From assembly GCF_907177275.1 (NCBI RefSeq), contig NZ_CAJSLV010000001.1:62001-126000 (forward strand): a DNA stretch of 64,000 nt. The letters are read 5' to 3'. The notes beneath the pieces were generated by a model. It did no database searches. It saw nothing but the letters and a program-made list of their open reading frames with translations, and was not told where the DNA came from. The stretch comes from Actinacidiphila cocklensis. Lineage in GTDB: Bacteria > Actinomycetota > Actinomycetes > Streptomycetales > Streptomycetaceae. The position numbers and the translations under genes are program-made. Shown in pieces: positions 9,175 to 17,844 of this stretch (the stretch's first letter is position 1; every line of letters starts with the position of its first letter).

Positions 9175-9936
9175 ATGAACGTCACCGCAGCCCGATTCGC
9201 CGGACAGGTGGCCGTCGTCACCGGCGCGGCCGCCGGCATCGGCGCCGCCACCGCCCGCCGCCTCGCGGCCGAGGGCGCAAGCGTGGTCCTCGCGGACATC
9301 GCCACGGACGCGGGGCGGGACGTCGCGGCCGGCATCCGTGAGCAGGGCGGCGCCGCCGAGTTCGTGACGGCGGACGTCTCCTCGCCGGGGGACTGGGACC
9401 GGCTCGTCACCGCCGCCCACACCTTCGGACCGGTGGACGTCCTGGTCAGCAACGCCTTCACCGTCGACGTCGCCCCCGCCCACGAGACGAGCCTCGCCTC
9501 CTGGGAACGGCAGCTGGCGGTCAACCTCACCGGCGGCTTCCTCGGAGTCAGAGCGCTGCTGCCCGACCTTCGCGAGCGCCGCGGGGCCATCGTGCTGATC
9601 TCCTCCGTGCACGCCCACAAGGGCATCCCCGGCCACCCCGCCTACGCCGCCGCCAAAGGCGCCCTGCTCTCGCTGTCCGGTCAGCTCGCCGTGGAGTACG
9701 GCCCCGAGGTACGCGTCAACGCGGTACTCCCGGGTCCCATCCTCACCGCCGCCTGGGACCGTGTCTCCCAGGCGGACCGGGACAGGAGCGTCGCCGAGAC
9801 GGCAGCCGGCCGATTCGGCAGACCCGAGGAGGCGGCCGCCGCGATCGCCTTCCTGGCCTCGCCCGAAGCGTCCTACATCACCGGATCGAGCTTGCTGGTG
9901 GACGGCGGCTGGAGTGTCGTCAAGGGCTCCGCCTGA
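9175..9936 (+). CDS. SDR-family dehydrogenase, candidate D-galactose 1-dehydrogenase
   Basis: 253 residues, classical short-chain dehydrogenase. It shows the cofactor motif TGAAAGIGAAT, the SNAF variant of NNAG, the catalytic Ser in LISSVHAHKG, YAAAKGA (YxxxK) and a C-terminal ITGSSLLVDGGWS. The ATG is preceded by GAAGGAG 11 nt away. Oxidation of galactose to galactonolactone is the one step otherwise missing between GH36 and galactonate dehydratase, so context makes it a good galactose dehydrogenase candidate. The family alone does not fix the substrate; another polyol or sugar is possible. Confidence 0.75.
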   Translation: MNVTAARFAGQVAVVTGAAAGIGAATARRLAAEGASVVLADIATDAGRDVAAGIREQGGAAEFVTADVSSPGDWDRLVTAAHTFGPVDVLVSNAFTVDVAPAHETSLASWERQLAVNLTGGFLGVRALLPDLRERRGAIVLISSVHAHKGIPGHPAYAAAKGALLSLSGQLAVEYGPEVRVNAVLPGPILTAAWDRVSQADRDRSVAETAAGRFGRPEEAAAAIAFLASPEASYITGSSLLVDGGWSVVKGSA

Positions 9937-9988
9937 CCCCGCCCCGTCCGACCGACATGCCGACCGACCTGGAGAAAGGCAGAACGAC

Positions 9989-10723
9989 ATGACGCCATAC
10001 GCGCGCCGCGGAGTGCACGGCCAGACCGTGGAGACCCTCGCGCGCCGGGTGCTCAGCGGTGAGATCCCCGAGGGGGCGACACTCGATCTCGTGGCGTTGC
10101 AGGCCGAGTTGGACGTCAGTCTGACCGCCCTGCGCGAGTCCCTGAAGGTCCTTGCGGCCAAGGGCATGGTCGATGCGCGGCAGAAGCGCGGCACCTTCGT
10201 ACGCGCCCGGGCCGACTGGAACCTGCTCGACGCAGACGTGCTGCGCTGGCAGTTCGCCGGCGGTACCGCGGCCGGCGCCGACCTGTCGCTGCTGCGCAAC
10301 CTCGGCGAGGTCCGCGGCATCATCGAACCCGCCGCGATCCGGCTCGCCGCCGTACGCCGCACCGACGACGACCTGACCGCCCTCGACGAGGCGCTCACGG
10401 CGATGTCCCGCCAGGACGGCGGCCCGGCCCACGCCGTCGAGGCCGACCTGGCCTTCCACCGCGCCCTGCTCGCCGCCACGCACAACGAGCTGCTCGAACG
10501 CATGGAGATGGTCATCGAATCGGGACTCGCCCATCGCGACGAGATCGTCCACAGCTCACCGCACGGCACGGACCCGGTGCCCAGCCACCGCGCCGTCCTC
10601 GATGCGGTGCGCGACCGGGACCCGGACGGCGCCGAGACCGCCATGAGAGCCCTGCTGGACCAGGCGGTACGCGACCTGGACCTCGTGCACGGCACCGACT
10701 CCGGGGAGGAGGACGCCCGGTGA
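9989..10723 (+). CDS. GntR/FadR-family transcriptional regulator (DgoR-like)
   Basis: 244 residues. An N-terminal winged helix (LARRVLSGEIPEG, then SLTALRESLKVLAAKGMV and KRGTFV) is followed by an all-helical FCD ligand domain with LGEVRGIIEPAAIRLAA, ADLAFHRALLAATHN and SHRAVLDAVRDRD. This is the FadR subfamily to which the galactonate regulator DgoR belongs. It lies inside the galactose/galactonate genes and overlaps dgoD by 4 nt (GTGA), so a sugar acid such as galactonate is a reasonable effector. GGAGAAAGG precedes the ATG. The candidate operators are the ATTAGYAAT sites at 1365 and 3746, which is unproven. Confidence 0.88.
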   Translation: MTPYARRGVHGQTVETLARRVLSGEIPEGATLDLVALQAELDVSLTALRESLKVLAAKGMVDARQKRGTFVRARADWNLLDADVLRWQFAGGTAAGADLSLLRNLGEVRGIIEPAAIRLAAVRRTDDDLTALDEALTAMSRQDGGPAHAVEADLAFHRALLAATHNELLERMEMVIESGLAHRDEIVHSSPHGTDPVPSHRAVLDAVRDRDPDGAETAMRALLDQAVRDLDLVHGTDSGEEDAR

Positions 10724-11865
10724 AGATCGTTCGCGTCGAGACCTTCCTCGTGGCACCCCGCTGGCTGTTCTGCCGGGTCGAGACCGACGAGGGACTGGTC
10801 GGCTGGGGTGAGCCCGTGGTGGAGGGCCGCGCCGAAGTGGTGCGCGCCGCCGTCGACGTCCTCGCCGAACAGCTCATCGGCCAGGACCCGTTGCGCATCC
10901 AGGACCACTGGCAGGTGCTCACCAAGGGAGGCTTCTACCGAGGCGGCCCGGTGCTCTCCAGCGCCGTCGCCGGACTCGACCACGCCCTGTGGGACATCGC
11001 GGGCAAGGCCTACGGTGCTCCCGTGCACGCCCTGCTCGGCGGCGCGGTCCGCGACACGGTCCGCGTCTACGCGTGGGTCGGGGGCGACGAACCTGCCCGG
11101 CTCGCCGACGAGATCAGCGCCCAGATCGAAGCGGGCTTCACCGCGGTCAAGATGAACGCCGCGGGCCGCACCGAGCCGCTCACCACGCCGGCAGGCACCG
11201 CCGCCGTCGTGGAGCGGGTGGCCGCCGCCCGCGAGGTGCTGGGCCCCCACCGCGATGTCGCCGTCGACTTCCACGGCCGCTTCACCCCCGCCGGCGCCCG
11301 CCGGCTCCTGCACGAAATCACCCCGCTCCACCCGCTGTTCGTCGAGGAGCCGCTACTGCCGGAACACGGCCACCTCACCGCGTCCCTGGCCGCGTCCACA
11401 CCCGTGCCGCTCGCCACCGGCGAACGGCTCTACGGCCGGGCCGAGTTCCTCCCCGTGCTCAGCGCCGGCATAGCCGTCGCCCAGCCAGACCTCTCGCACG
11501 CCGGCGGCATCACCGAGGTGATCCGGATCGCCGCGCTCGCTGAGACCTTCGGCGCGCAACTGGCGCCGCACTGCCCGCTTGGCCCCATCTCACTCGCCGC
11601 CAGCCTCCAAGTCGCCTTCTGCACACCCAACTTCCTCATCCAGGAGCAGAGCCTCGGCATCCACTACAACAAGGACGCCGACCTGTTGTCCTACCTCCTC
11701 GACACCGAGCCCTTCCGCTTCACCGACGGCCACGCCCGGCGCAGCACGCTGCCCGGCCTCGGCGTCACCATCGACGAGAGCGCGGTCCGTGCCGCCGACC
11801 GCGCCGGGCACGCCTGGCGCAACCCCGTATGGCGCCACGCCGACGGGTCCTTCGCCGAATGGTGA
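10720..11865 (+). CDS. dgoD: D-galactonate dehydratase
   Basis: 381 residues, mandelate racemase/enolase superfamily. It dehydrates D-galactonate to 2-keto-3-deoxygalactonate. Metal-binding acids fall at Asp183 (VDFHGR), Glu209 (VEEPLL) and Glu235 (ATGERLYG), with His185 and a later His at 284 (LAPHCPLGP). From memory these acids match the E. coli DgoD numbering, which supports the specific call over other enolase-superfamily dehydratases. GTG at 10720 overlaps the regulator stop. Confidence 0.9.
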   Translation: MKIVRVETFLVAPRWLFCRVETDEGLVGWGEPVVEGRAEVVRAAVDVLAEQLIGQDPLRIQDHWQVLTKGGFYRGGPVLSSAVAGLDHALWDIAGKAYGAPVHALLGGAVRDTVRVYAWVGGDEPARLADEISAQIEAGFTAVKMNAAGRTEPLTTPAGTAAVVERVAAAREVLGPHRDVAVDFHGRFTPAGARRLLHEITPLHPLFVEEPLLPEHGHLTASLAASTPVPLATGERLYGRAEFLPVLSAGIAVAQPDLSHAGGITEVIRIAALAETFGAQLAPHCPLGPISLAASLQVAFCTPNFLIQEQSLGIHYNKDADLLSYLLDTEPFRFTDGHARRSTLPGLGVTIDESAVRAADRAGHAWRNPVWRHADGSFAEW

Positions 11866-12710
11866 CCGGAGCGCCGGTCGTGCGGGTGGCCACCGACCCG
11901 GCGTACGGGGGGCGTTGGACATCGCTGTCGTCCGGAGGGAGAGAGTGGCTGTGGCACCGCGACGAACCGCGCCGCTCGCGGGCACGGCCGGGTGACGCCT
12001 TCGCCGACGCCGGCGGCCTGGAGGAGTGCGTTCCCACGGTGCGCGGCGTCCCGGACCACGGCGACGCCTGGTCCCGGCCGTGGAAGCAGGACGGTGACAG
12101 CGCGTCCGTGCGGTGCCCCGACTTCCACCTCACCCGTACCATCGGCGCGGTGGACGGCGGTGTCGTCGCCGACTACCGCCTCAGGGCCGAACCCGGCTAC
12201 CGCTTCCTGTGGGCAGGCCACGCCCTGCTCGACATCTCCGAACAGGGCCGGATCGCCATCGCCGAGGGCGCGCATGGTCGGCTCTACCGCGACGGCGGCT
12301 CCGACTGGGAGGCGTTCGCCTGGCCTCGGGCGGGGGCCGCGGGCACCGCCACCGCCGTGAGCCGCCCCGGGGCGCCCGCCGTGGCCCAGGCGGCACCGGA
12401 CCTCCGCTTCGATCTGCTCGGACCGGACGACGGAACCGCGCTGGGAGCGATCGTGGACACCGGGCGGGCAGCCGTCCACGACGGCCGGGACATGCTGGAG
12501 TTCGATCTCGAAGCACCAGGCCAGCCGGTCTGCGTCGCCGTGTGGCGCAATCTCCGGGGCTTCCCGGAGGACGCCCCGTACCGCTCGATCGGCGTCGAGC
12601 CGATGCTCGGCCGGGTCTTCGACCTGGCCGCGGCCGGCGAGCGGGACGCGGCGCGGGTGCCCGCGTCGGGGGAGGTCCACTGGCGGCTGACGATCACCGC
12701 CCGCCCATGA
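11862..12710 (+). CDS. Aldose 1-epimerase-like (galactose mutarotase family) protein
   Basis: About 282 residues. The sequence has the beta-sandwich features of aldose epimerases: GGRWTSL, ADAGGLEECVPTV and the late RSIGVEPMLG with a candidate catalytic Glu. It may interconvert galactose anomers for the dehydrogenase, or act on another sugar of the pathway; some members of this fold have no known substrate. GTG at 11862 gives the same 4-nt GTGA overlap seen elsewhere in the operon; the ATG at 11859 is the alternative. Confidence 0.72.
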   Translation: MTGAPVVRVATDPAYGGRWTSLSSGGREWLWHRDEPRRSRARPGDAFADAGGLEECVPTVRGVPDHGDAWSRPWKQDGDSASVRCPDFHLTRTIGAVDGGVVADYRLRAEPGYRFLWAGHALLDISEQGRIAIAEGAHGRLYRDGGSDWEAFAWPRAGAAGTATAVSRPGAPAVAQAAPDLRFDLLGPDDGTALGAIVDTGRAAVHDGRDMLEFDLEAPGQPVCVAVWRNLRGFPEDAPYRSIGVEPMLGRVFDLAAAGERDAARVPASGEVHWRLTITARP

Positions 12711-12747
12711 CGCGTCGTCACGATGTTCAGAGGAAAGGAGCCCGCAC

Positions 12748-13395
12748 GTGGACCTGCTGACCGCGCTGCGTACCCACCGGCTCGTCGCGATCGTCCGCGG
12801 CACCGACCCCGACGCCGCCCACCGGGCGGTGATGGCCCTGATGGAGGAGGGCGTCGCCCTGGTCGAGATATCGCTCAGCGGCGCGGGTGCGCTCGACGTC
12901 ATCGCCCGGACCCGCGCCGCCCTCGGGCACGCCGCTCCGCTCGGCGCGGGCACCGTGCTCACCGCCGACGACGCCCGCGCCGCCCAGGCCGCGGGAGCCG
13001 ACTTCGCGGTCACCCCCGCGCTCGGCGAAGGGGTCACCACCGCCCGCGAGTTGGGTATGCCGGTACTCGCCGGGGTGATGACGCCCACCGACATCGTGAC
13101 CGCCCGCCGGATGGGCGCAGAAGCGCTGAAGCTCTTCCCCGCGGAGCAGGCCGGCGGCCCCGGCTACCTCCGCGCCCTGCGCGGTCCCTTCCCGGCCCTT
13201 CCCTTTGTCCCGGTCGGCGGTGTGGACGCCCCCGCCGCCCGGGCCTACCTTGCCGCCGGTGCCACTGCCGTCGGCGTGGGCTCCCCGCTGCTCGGGGACG
13301 CGGCCGACGGCGGCAGCCTGGATGCGCTACGGGTCAGGGCCCGCGCATACCTGGAGGCGGTACGGGACTTCGGCCAGGGACAGGAGGACCGGTGA
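12748..13395 (+). CDS. dgoA: 2-keto-3-deoxy-6-phosphogalactonate (KDPGal) aldolase
   Basis: 215 residues, KDPG/KDPGal aldolase family. It splits KDPGal into pyruvate and glyceraldehyde-3-phosphate. LVAIVRG, VEISLSG, GAGTVLTADDA and ALKLFPAE are family motifs; Lys128 in the last is the Schiff-base lysine. A GTG start is preceded by AGGAAAGGAG. The DgoA-type reading over KDPG aldolase rests on the neighbouring dgoD; the fold itself serves both. Confidence 0.85.
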   Translation: MDLLTALRTHRLVAIVRGTDPDAAHRAVMALMEEGVALVEISLSGAGALDVIARTRAALGHAAPLGAGTVLTADDARAAQAAGADFAVTPALGEGVTTARELGMPVLAGVMTPTDIVTARRMGAEALKLFPAEQAGGPGYLRALRGPFPALPFVPVGGVDAPAARAYLAAGATAVGVGSPLLGDAADGGSLDALRVRARAYLEAVRDFGQGQEDR

Positions 13396-13558
13396 AGGCC
13401 CGGACCGCGGTGCGGCCCGCGGTGGCGAGCCGTGTGCGGAGCGCGGGACCGAGCACCGCGGGGAGCGCCGTTTGGCTTGGCGTGCGGACCGGCCCGGCGC
13501 GCGGTGCAGCCGCCCTCCGTGGACACCGCGGCGTTTCCGGTCCGCGGCGGGCTGCACG

Positions 13559-14539
13559 GTGATCCCCCTCGCAGAGGGTCCGATCGTCTGCGTCGGCGAG
13601 ACCATGGCCGCGCTCGTGCCCGAGCCCGTGGGCCCGCTCGTGGCGGCGGCGGGACTGCGGGTCGCCGTGGCCGGGGCGGAGTCGAACGTGGCGATGTACC
13701 TCGCCGACCACGGCATACCCGTGCGCTGGGTGTCGGCGCTCGGTGACGACCCCTTCGGGCGCCGGGTGCTGGCCGAGGTGGCAGCGCCCGGGGTCGACGT
13801 GGGCGGCGTCCGCGTCGACCCGACGCGGCCGACCGGACTGCTCGTCAAGGACCCCGGAGAGGTCGCGACCCGCGTCCACTACTACCGCCGGGGCTCGGCC
13901 GCCTCGGCTCTCGGCCCCGGACTGCTGGCCGGCGCCGCCGTGCGGGACGCGGCGCTGCTGCACCTGACCGGCATCACCGCCGCCCTGTCACCGTCGTGCC
14001 GGGCACTGGTAGAGGAGGCCTTGCGCGGTCCGCTTCCGGTGAGCTTCGACGTCAACTACCGTCCCGCGCTGTGGACGGACGGCTCCGCCCCCGACCTGCT
14101 GCATGCCCTCGCCGACCGCGCCGATCTGGTCTTCGTCGGCCTCGACGAGGCTCAGGCGCTGTGGGGCGACCGGATCGGCACGCCGGGCGACGTACGGAGC
14201 CTCCTGCCCGGCCCGCGCCTGCTCGTGGTCAAGGACGGCGCCCACGCGGCGACCGTCTTCGGCGGCGCCGTCGCGCACACGGTGCCGGCCCTGCACACCG
14301 AGGTGGTCGAGCCCGTCGGCGCGGGCGACGCCTTCGCCGCAGGCTTCCTGACCGGGCTGCGCCGGGGCGAACCGCTTCCGAGAGCGCTGCGTCTGGCCCA
14401 TCTGACCGCGGGCGCCGCCCTGCGGGTGCCCGGCGACCACGGCCCGCTGCCTCCGGCGGACCGGATCGCCTCGCTGCTGGCCGCCTCGGAGGAGGAGTGG
14501 CGGCAACTCGGCCCGCCGGCCCGGCCGGAAGCCGGGTGA
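13559..14539 (+). CDS. PfkB-family sugar kinase, probable 2-keto-3-deoxygalactonate/gluconate kinase
   Basis: 326 residues, ribokinase/PfkB family. Motifs are AGAESNVAMYLADHG near the N-terminus and the C-terminal anion-hole signature VEPVGAGDAFAAGF with the catalytic Asp. It should phosphorylate 2-keto-3-deoxygalactonate to KDPGal, the step between DgoD and the aldolase. The GTG at 13559 begins the PIVCVGETMAAL strand typical of the family start. The gap of 163 nt from the aldolase is longer than elsewhere in the operon, and its ribosome binding site is weak, so the start is less certain than the function. Confidence 0.82.
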   Translation: MIPLAEGPIVCVGETMAALVPEPVGPLVAAAGLRVAVAGAESNVAMYLADHGIPVRWVSALGDDPFGRRVLAEVAAPGVDVGGVRVDPTRPTGLLVKDPGEVATRVHYYRRGSAASALGPGLLAGAAVRDAALLHLTGITAALSPSCRALVEEALRGPLPVSFDVNYRPALWTDGSAPDLLHALADRADLVFVGLDEAQALWGDRIGTPGDVRSLLPGPRLLVVKDGAHAATVFGGAVAHTVPALHTEVVEPVGAGDAFAAGFLTGLRRGEPLPRALRLAHLTAGAALRVPGDHGPLPPADRIASLLAASEEEWRQLGPPARPEAG

Positions 14540-14865
14540 GGCTCGCCCTGCTCCTGCCCTGCGTGCGCGCCCCTACAGCCAGGACGACCTGGACGTGCTG
14601 TCCCGGACGCATCCTGTCGGAACCTCGCCCGGCGTACCTGGCGTGGCAGGCCCGCCACTACGCCCCGCCGACCCCCCCGTCCGTCACCGCGTGGCTCCCG
14701 GCGGTTCACCGCCGTGTCGTATTTGCGCCCCCGGAGGCCCCTGACAGGCGCGAATACCCGCTGCGATGATCACTTTTGTCATCGACGAGGAGGGAGCCGT
14801 GACCTCCGGCTCCCTGTCCCAGCGGCCGCCCCCATCGACAGGCGGCCGAACGGAAGGACCCACGA
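14540..14865. other. Intergenic region before the M4 protease
   Basis: No convincing gene. A small hairpin (GGGAGCC at 14792-14798 against GGCTCCC at 14808-14814) lies about 50 nt before the protease start, possibly in its leader. A long open frame from 14766 is the out-of-frame shadow of the protease. Confidence 0.5.
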
Positions 14866-17229
14866 GTGAATTCCTTCAGCAGCGGGCGCGTGTTCCCACA
14901 GGGATCGCGTGTGCCCCGACGACGCCTGGCCGCCACTGTGGCAGTGGCGGCCATGGCGCTCACGGTTTCCGCACTGCCCGCCGGCCCCGCCTCCGCATCC
15001 GGCGGGTCAGGGAACAGCCGGAAGGCGGCAGCGCTCCCTCAGATCATGTCCATGGCCCGGCCAGGAGCAGCAATCGTCGACCTGTCGCCGGGGCAGCGCA
15101 GGCAACTGCTGGAGAACGCGGCGAAGGCGGCGCCGGAGACGGCCCGCGCGCTGCGTCTGGGCACGAGGGAGAAACTCATCCCCAAGGACGTGATCCAGGA
15201 CGCCGATGGAACGGTCCACACCCGTTACGAGCGGACCTACGCAGGACTGCCGGTGATCGGCGGCGACCTGGTGGTGCATCAGCACAAGGGCGCGGCCCGC
15301 ACTGTCAGCTACGCCTCCACGGCGCCGCTCTCCCTGCCGACGACCACGGCCAAGGTGCCGGCGGCCACGGCGAAGAAGTCGGCTCTGAGCACTGCCACGG
15401 CCAAGGGCACACGCAACGCAGGCGCGCACAGTGCCCCGCGCCAAGTCGTCTGGATGGCGGGCGGCCGGCCGACGCTGGCCTGGGAGACGGTCGTCACCGG
15501 AGTACAGCAGGACGGATCCCCCAGCGAACGCCACGTCGTGACGGACGCCGCGAGCGGCACCACCCTGGAGAACGCCGAGCACGTGGAGTCCGCCGACGGC
15601 AACAGCCTCTACAGCGGCAAGGTCACGATCGGTTCCACCCGTCAGGACGACGGCAGCTACGCCCTGATCGACCCGGACCACGGCGGTCACCGGACGCTCG
15701 ACTCGACCGTCAACTCCAACGGGGTGCTGCTGACGGACGACGACGATGTCTGGGGCGACGGAACGGCGGCGAACCCGCAGACCGCGGCAGTGGACGCGGC
15801 GTACGGGGCACAGACGACCTGGGACTTCTACCGCGACAGCTTCGGCCGCAACGGCATAGCCGACGACGGCCGAGGCAGCTACTCGCGCGTCCACTACGAG
15901 CAGCAGCAGGGCATCCCCCTCGCCAACGCCAACTGGCAGGACGGCTGCTTCTGCATGAGCTACGGCGACGGCGCGGACGGACAGCACCCGGTGACGTCCC
16001 TGGACATCGCCGCGCACGAGATGACGCACGGCGTCACCTCGGCAACTGCCGGGCTGGGCGACGTCGGGGAAGCGCCGGCCCTCAACGAGGCGGTCAGCGA
16101 CATGATGGCCGCCGCCGTCGAGTTCTACGCCGACAACCCCAACGACGTGCCCGACTACACGATGGCCGAGCTGGACGACCTGCACGGCGACGGCAAGCCG
16201 ATCCGCTACATGGACCTTCCCTCCAAGGCCGGTATCAGCTCCGTCGGTTACGCCCCCCTGGACTACTGGACGCTGCAGGCGAAGTCGGACGAGCCGCACA
16301 TGGCAGCGGGTATCGGGGACCACTTCTTCTACCTGCTCGCCGAGGGCAGCGGGCAGAAGACCATCAACGGCGTGGACTACGACAGCCCCACGTACGACGG
16401 ACTGCCGGTCGCGGGCATCGGACTGGCCGACGCCGCGAAGGTGATGTACCGCGCCCTGACCGTCTACATGACCAGCACCACCGACTACGCCGGCGCCCGC
16501 ACCGCCACGCTCCAGGCCGCCGCCGACCTCTACGGCACCCAGAGCGACACCTACGAGTCCGCCGCAAACGCCTGGGCGGCCGTCCACGTCGGAAACCGGT
16601 ACGTCGACCACATCGCCGTGGAGCCGCTGCCGACCGAGCCGGTGGCGACCGGTCAGCCGGTAAGCCGCCAGGTCACCGCGTCCAGCAGCCGCCCCGGCCC
16701 GGTGACCTATTCCGCCAAGCAGCTGCCGCTCGGCCTGACGATCAACCGGACGACCGGTCTGATCACCGGTACGCCGGACAAGGCAGGCGACTACAACTCG
16801 GTCGTCATCATCACGGACGCGGCCGGAGACACCCGCAGGATCCCGTTCGTCTGGACCGTCCTCGCGTCCGGCGGGCACTTCTTCGTCAACCCCACCACGT
16901 ATGTGATTCCCCAGTGGGGTGTGGTCGAGTCCCCGATGGAAGTCCTCGGAAAGCCGGGTAAGGCCCCGAGCGACCTGAAGGTGACTGTCGATCTGGACCA
17001 CGAGTTCAGCAACGCCCAGGTGATCGACCTGATCGCCCCTGACGGGAGCGTCATCCCCGTCAAGTCCTGGGGACCGTGGGTGCTGACGCCCGAACTGCAC
17101 GAGACCTACACGGTCGACGCCTCCGCGGTCCAGGCCCGAGGCACCTGGAAGCTGCGCGTCGCCGACGGCACGCCCGGCTTCTACGACCTGGACCCCGGCC
17201 ATCTCCAGCGGTGGAGCATGACCTTCTGA
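14866..17229 (+). CDS. Secreted M4 (thermolysin-family) metalloprotease with Ig-like and P domains
   Basis: 787 residues. A signal peptide (to about residue 45) leads into an FTP/PepSY-type propeptide (GTVHTRYERTYAGLPVIGGDLVVH). The catalytic domain has the zinc motif HEMTH (His384, Glu385, His388) and the third ligand Glu408 in NEAVSDMM. A putative Ig fold follows (LPLGLTINRTTGLITGTP). The C-terminal ~100 residues resemble a proprotein-convertase P domain (DLIAPDGSVIPVKSWG; GTWKLRVADGTPG). It is predicted to be exported as a zymogen and degrade proteins outside the cell. The GTG start has GGAAGGA 7 nt upstream. Confidence 0.92.
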   Translation: MNSFSSGRVFPQGSRVPRRRLAATVAVAAMALTVSALPAGPASASGGSGNSRKAAALPQIMSMARPGAAIVDLSPGQRRQLLENAAKAAPETARALRLGTREKLIPKDVIQDADGTVHTRYERTYAGLPVIGGDLVVHQHKGAARTVSYASTAPLSLPTTTAKVPAATAKKSALSTATAKGTRNAGAHSAPRQVVWMAGGRPTLAWETVVTGVQQDGSPSERHVVTDAASGTTLENAEHVESADGNSLYSGKVTIGSTRQDDGSYALIDPDHGGHRTLDSTVNSNGVLLTDDDDVWGDGTAANPQTAAVDAAYGAQTTWDFYRDSFGRNGIADDGRGSYSRVHYEQQQGIPLANANWQDGCFCMSYGDGADGQHPVTSLDIAAHEMTHGVTSATAGLGDVGEAPALNEAVSDMMAAAVEFYADNPNDVPDYTMAELDDLHGDGKPIRYMDLPSKAGISSVGYAPLDYWTLQAKSDEPHMAAGIGDHFFYLLAEGSGQKTINGVDYDSPTYDGLPVAGIGLADAAKVMYRALTVYMTSTTDYAGARTATLQAAADLYGTQSDTYESAANAWAAVHVGNRYVDHIAVEPLPTEPVATGQPVSRQVTASSSRPGPVTYSAKQLPLGLTINRTTGLITGTPDKAGDYNSVVIITDAAGDTRRIPFVWTVLASGGHFFVNPTTYVIPQWGVVESPMEVLGKPGKAPSDLKVTVDLDHEFSNAQVIDLIAPDGSVIPVKSWGPWVLTPELHETYTVDASAVQARGTWKLRVADGTPGFYDLDPGHLQRWSMTF

Positions 17230-17240
17230 CCTGACAGCAC

Positions 17241-17300
17241 GGCAGGGCCTCCTGAACAGCTCCTGGGAATCGCTCCCTCCGGGCGACGGGAGGCCCTGCC
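17241..17300. terminator. Strong hairpin, probable bidirectional terminator
   Basis: GGCAGGGCCTCC (17241-17252) pairs perfectly with GGAGGCCCTGCC (17289-17300), a 12-bp stem with a loop of about 36 nt, just after the M4 protease stop. Confidence 0.6.
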
Positions 17301-17309
17301 GGCCGTCTG

Positions 17310-17625
17310 CTTCGTCTTCCCGGACAGGTGTGTGGGCGAGCGACCCGAGCCGGCGGTGCTCGACCTCGGCGACGGTGCGGGAGAGCGCCATGCCGACGGG
17401 CTCGATGACGATGGATCCGCGGGAGTCGATCCCCAGGTCGCGCAGACCGCGCAGCAGCGCGTTGGCGGCCCCGGCCAGGACGTCGCACTCGATCGCGTCG
17501 CCGTCGGGTTTGCGAGCCTCGCCGGAGACTACGAGGTTGAAGACGTAGTGGTCGCCGGTCAGCAGGTCGACGCTCCCGGCAGTGAGATCCGACGGGCTTG
17601 CCAACCGAAGGTGAAGCAAATCCAT
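17310..17625 (-). pseudogene. N-terminal fragment of a DUF389-family protein
   Basis: From an ATG at 17625 (GGGAG 7 nt upstream) the minus strand reads MDLLHLRLASPSDL, then FNLVVSGEARKPDGD, CDVLAGAANALLRGLRDLG and IDSRGSIVIEPVGMALS. This resembles the soluble N-terminal domain of DUF389 proteins. The similarity fades after about 100 residues, no membrane segments follow, and the open frame runs on into the terminator and the M4 gene. Family members normally continue with a multi-helix membrane domain, so this looks like a truncated remnant. No database check was made. Confidence 0.6.
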
Positions 17626-17844
17626 GGCCAGTCTCCCACGCTCGGCCGGCGGCGGCCCGGGGCGCCGCAGGAGCACACCCGATGCGCACTACTACTGTGA
17701 GCAATCCGGAGATCACAAAAAGTAGCATCGGCTGCGGGGCCTGCCGCGGTGGCCGGGGCCGTCGCGGCCGCGTGTGGCGGGGCGGCACGGTCGGCCGGAT
17801 AGTGGGAGTCGAGGGGGGCTTCCTGTGAGACGCCGGAGAAACCC

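Noticed and set aside
14766..16961. 731-residue frame overlapping the M4 protease
   Set aside because: Arg-rich frame-shifted reading of the protease with no motifs of its own.
15007..17309. Continuation of the DUF389 frame opposite the M4 gene
   Set aside because: Only the first ~100 residues resemble a family; the rest is antisense to the protease and meaningless.
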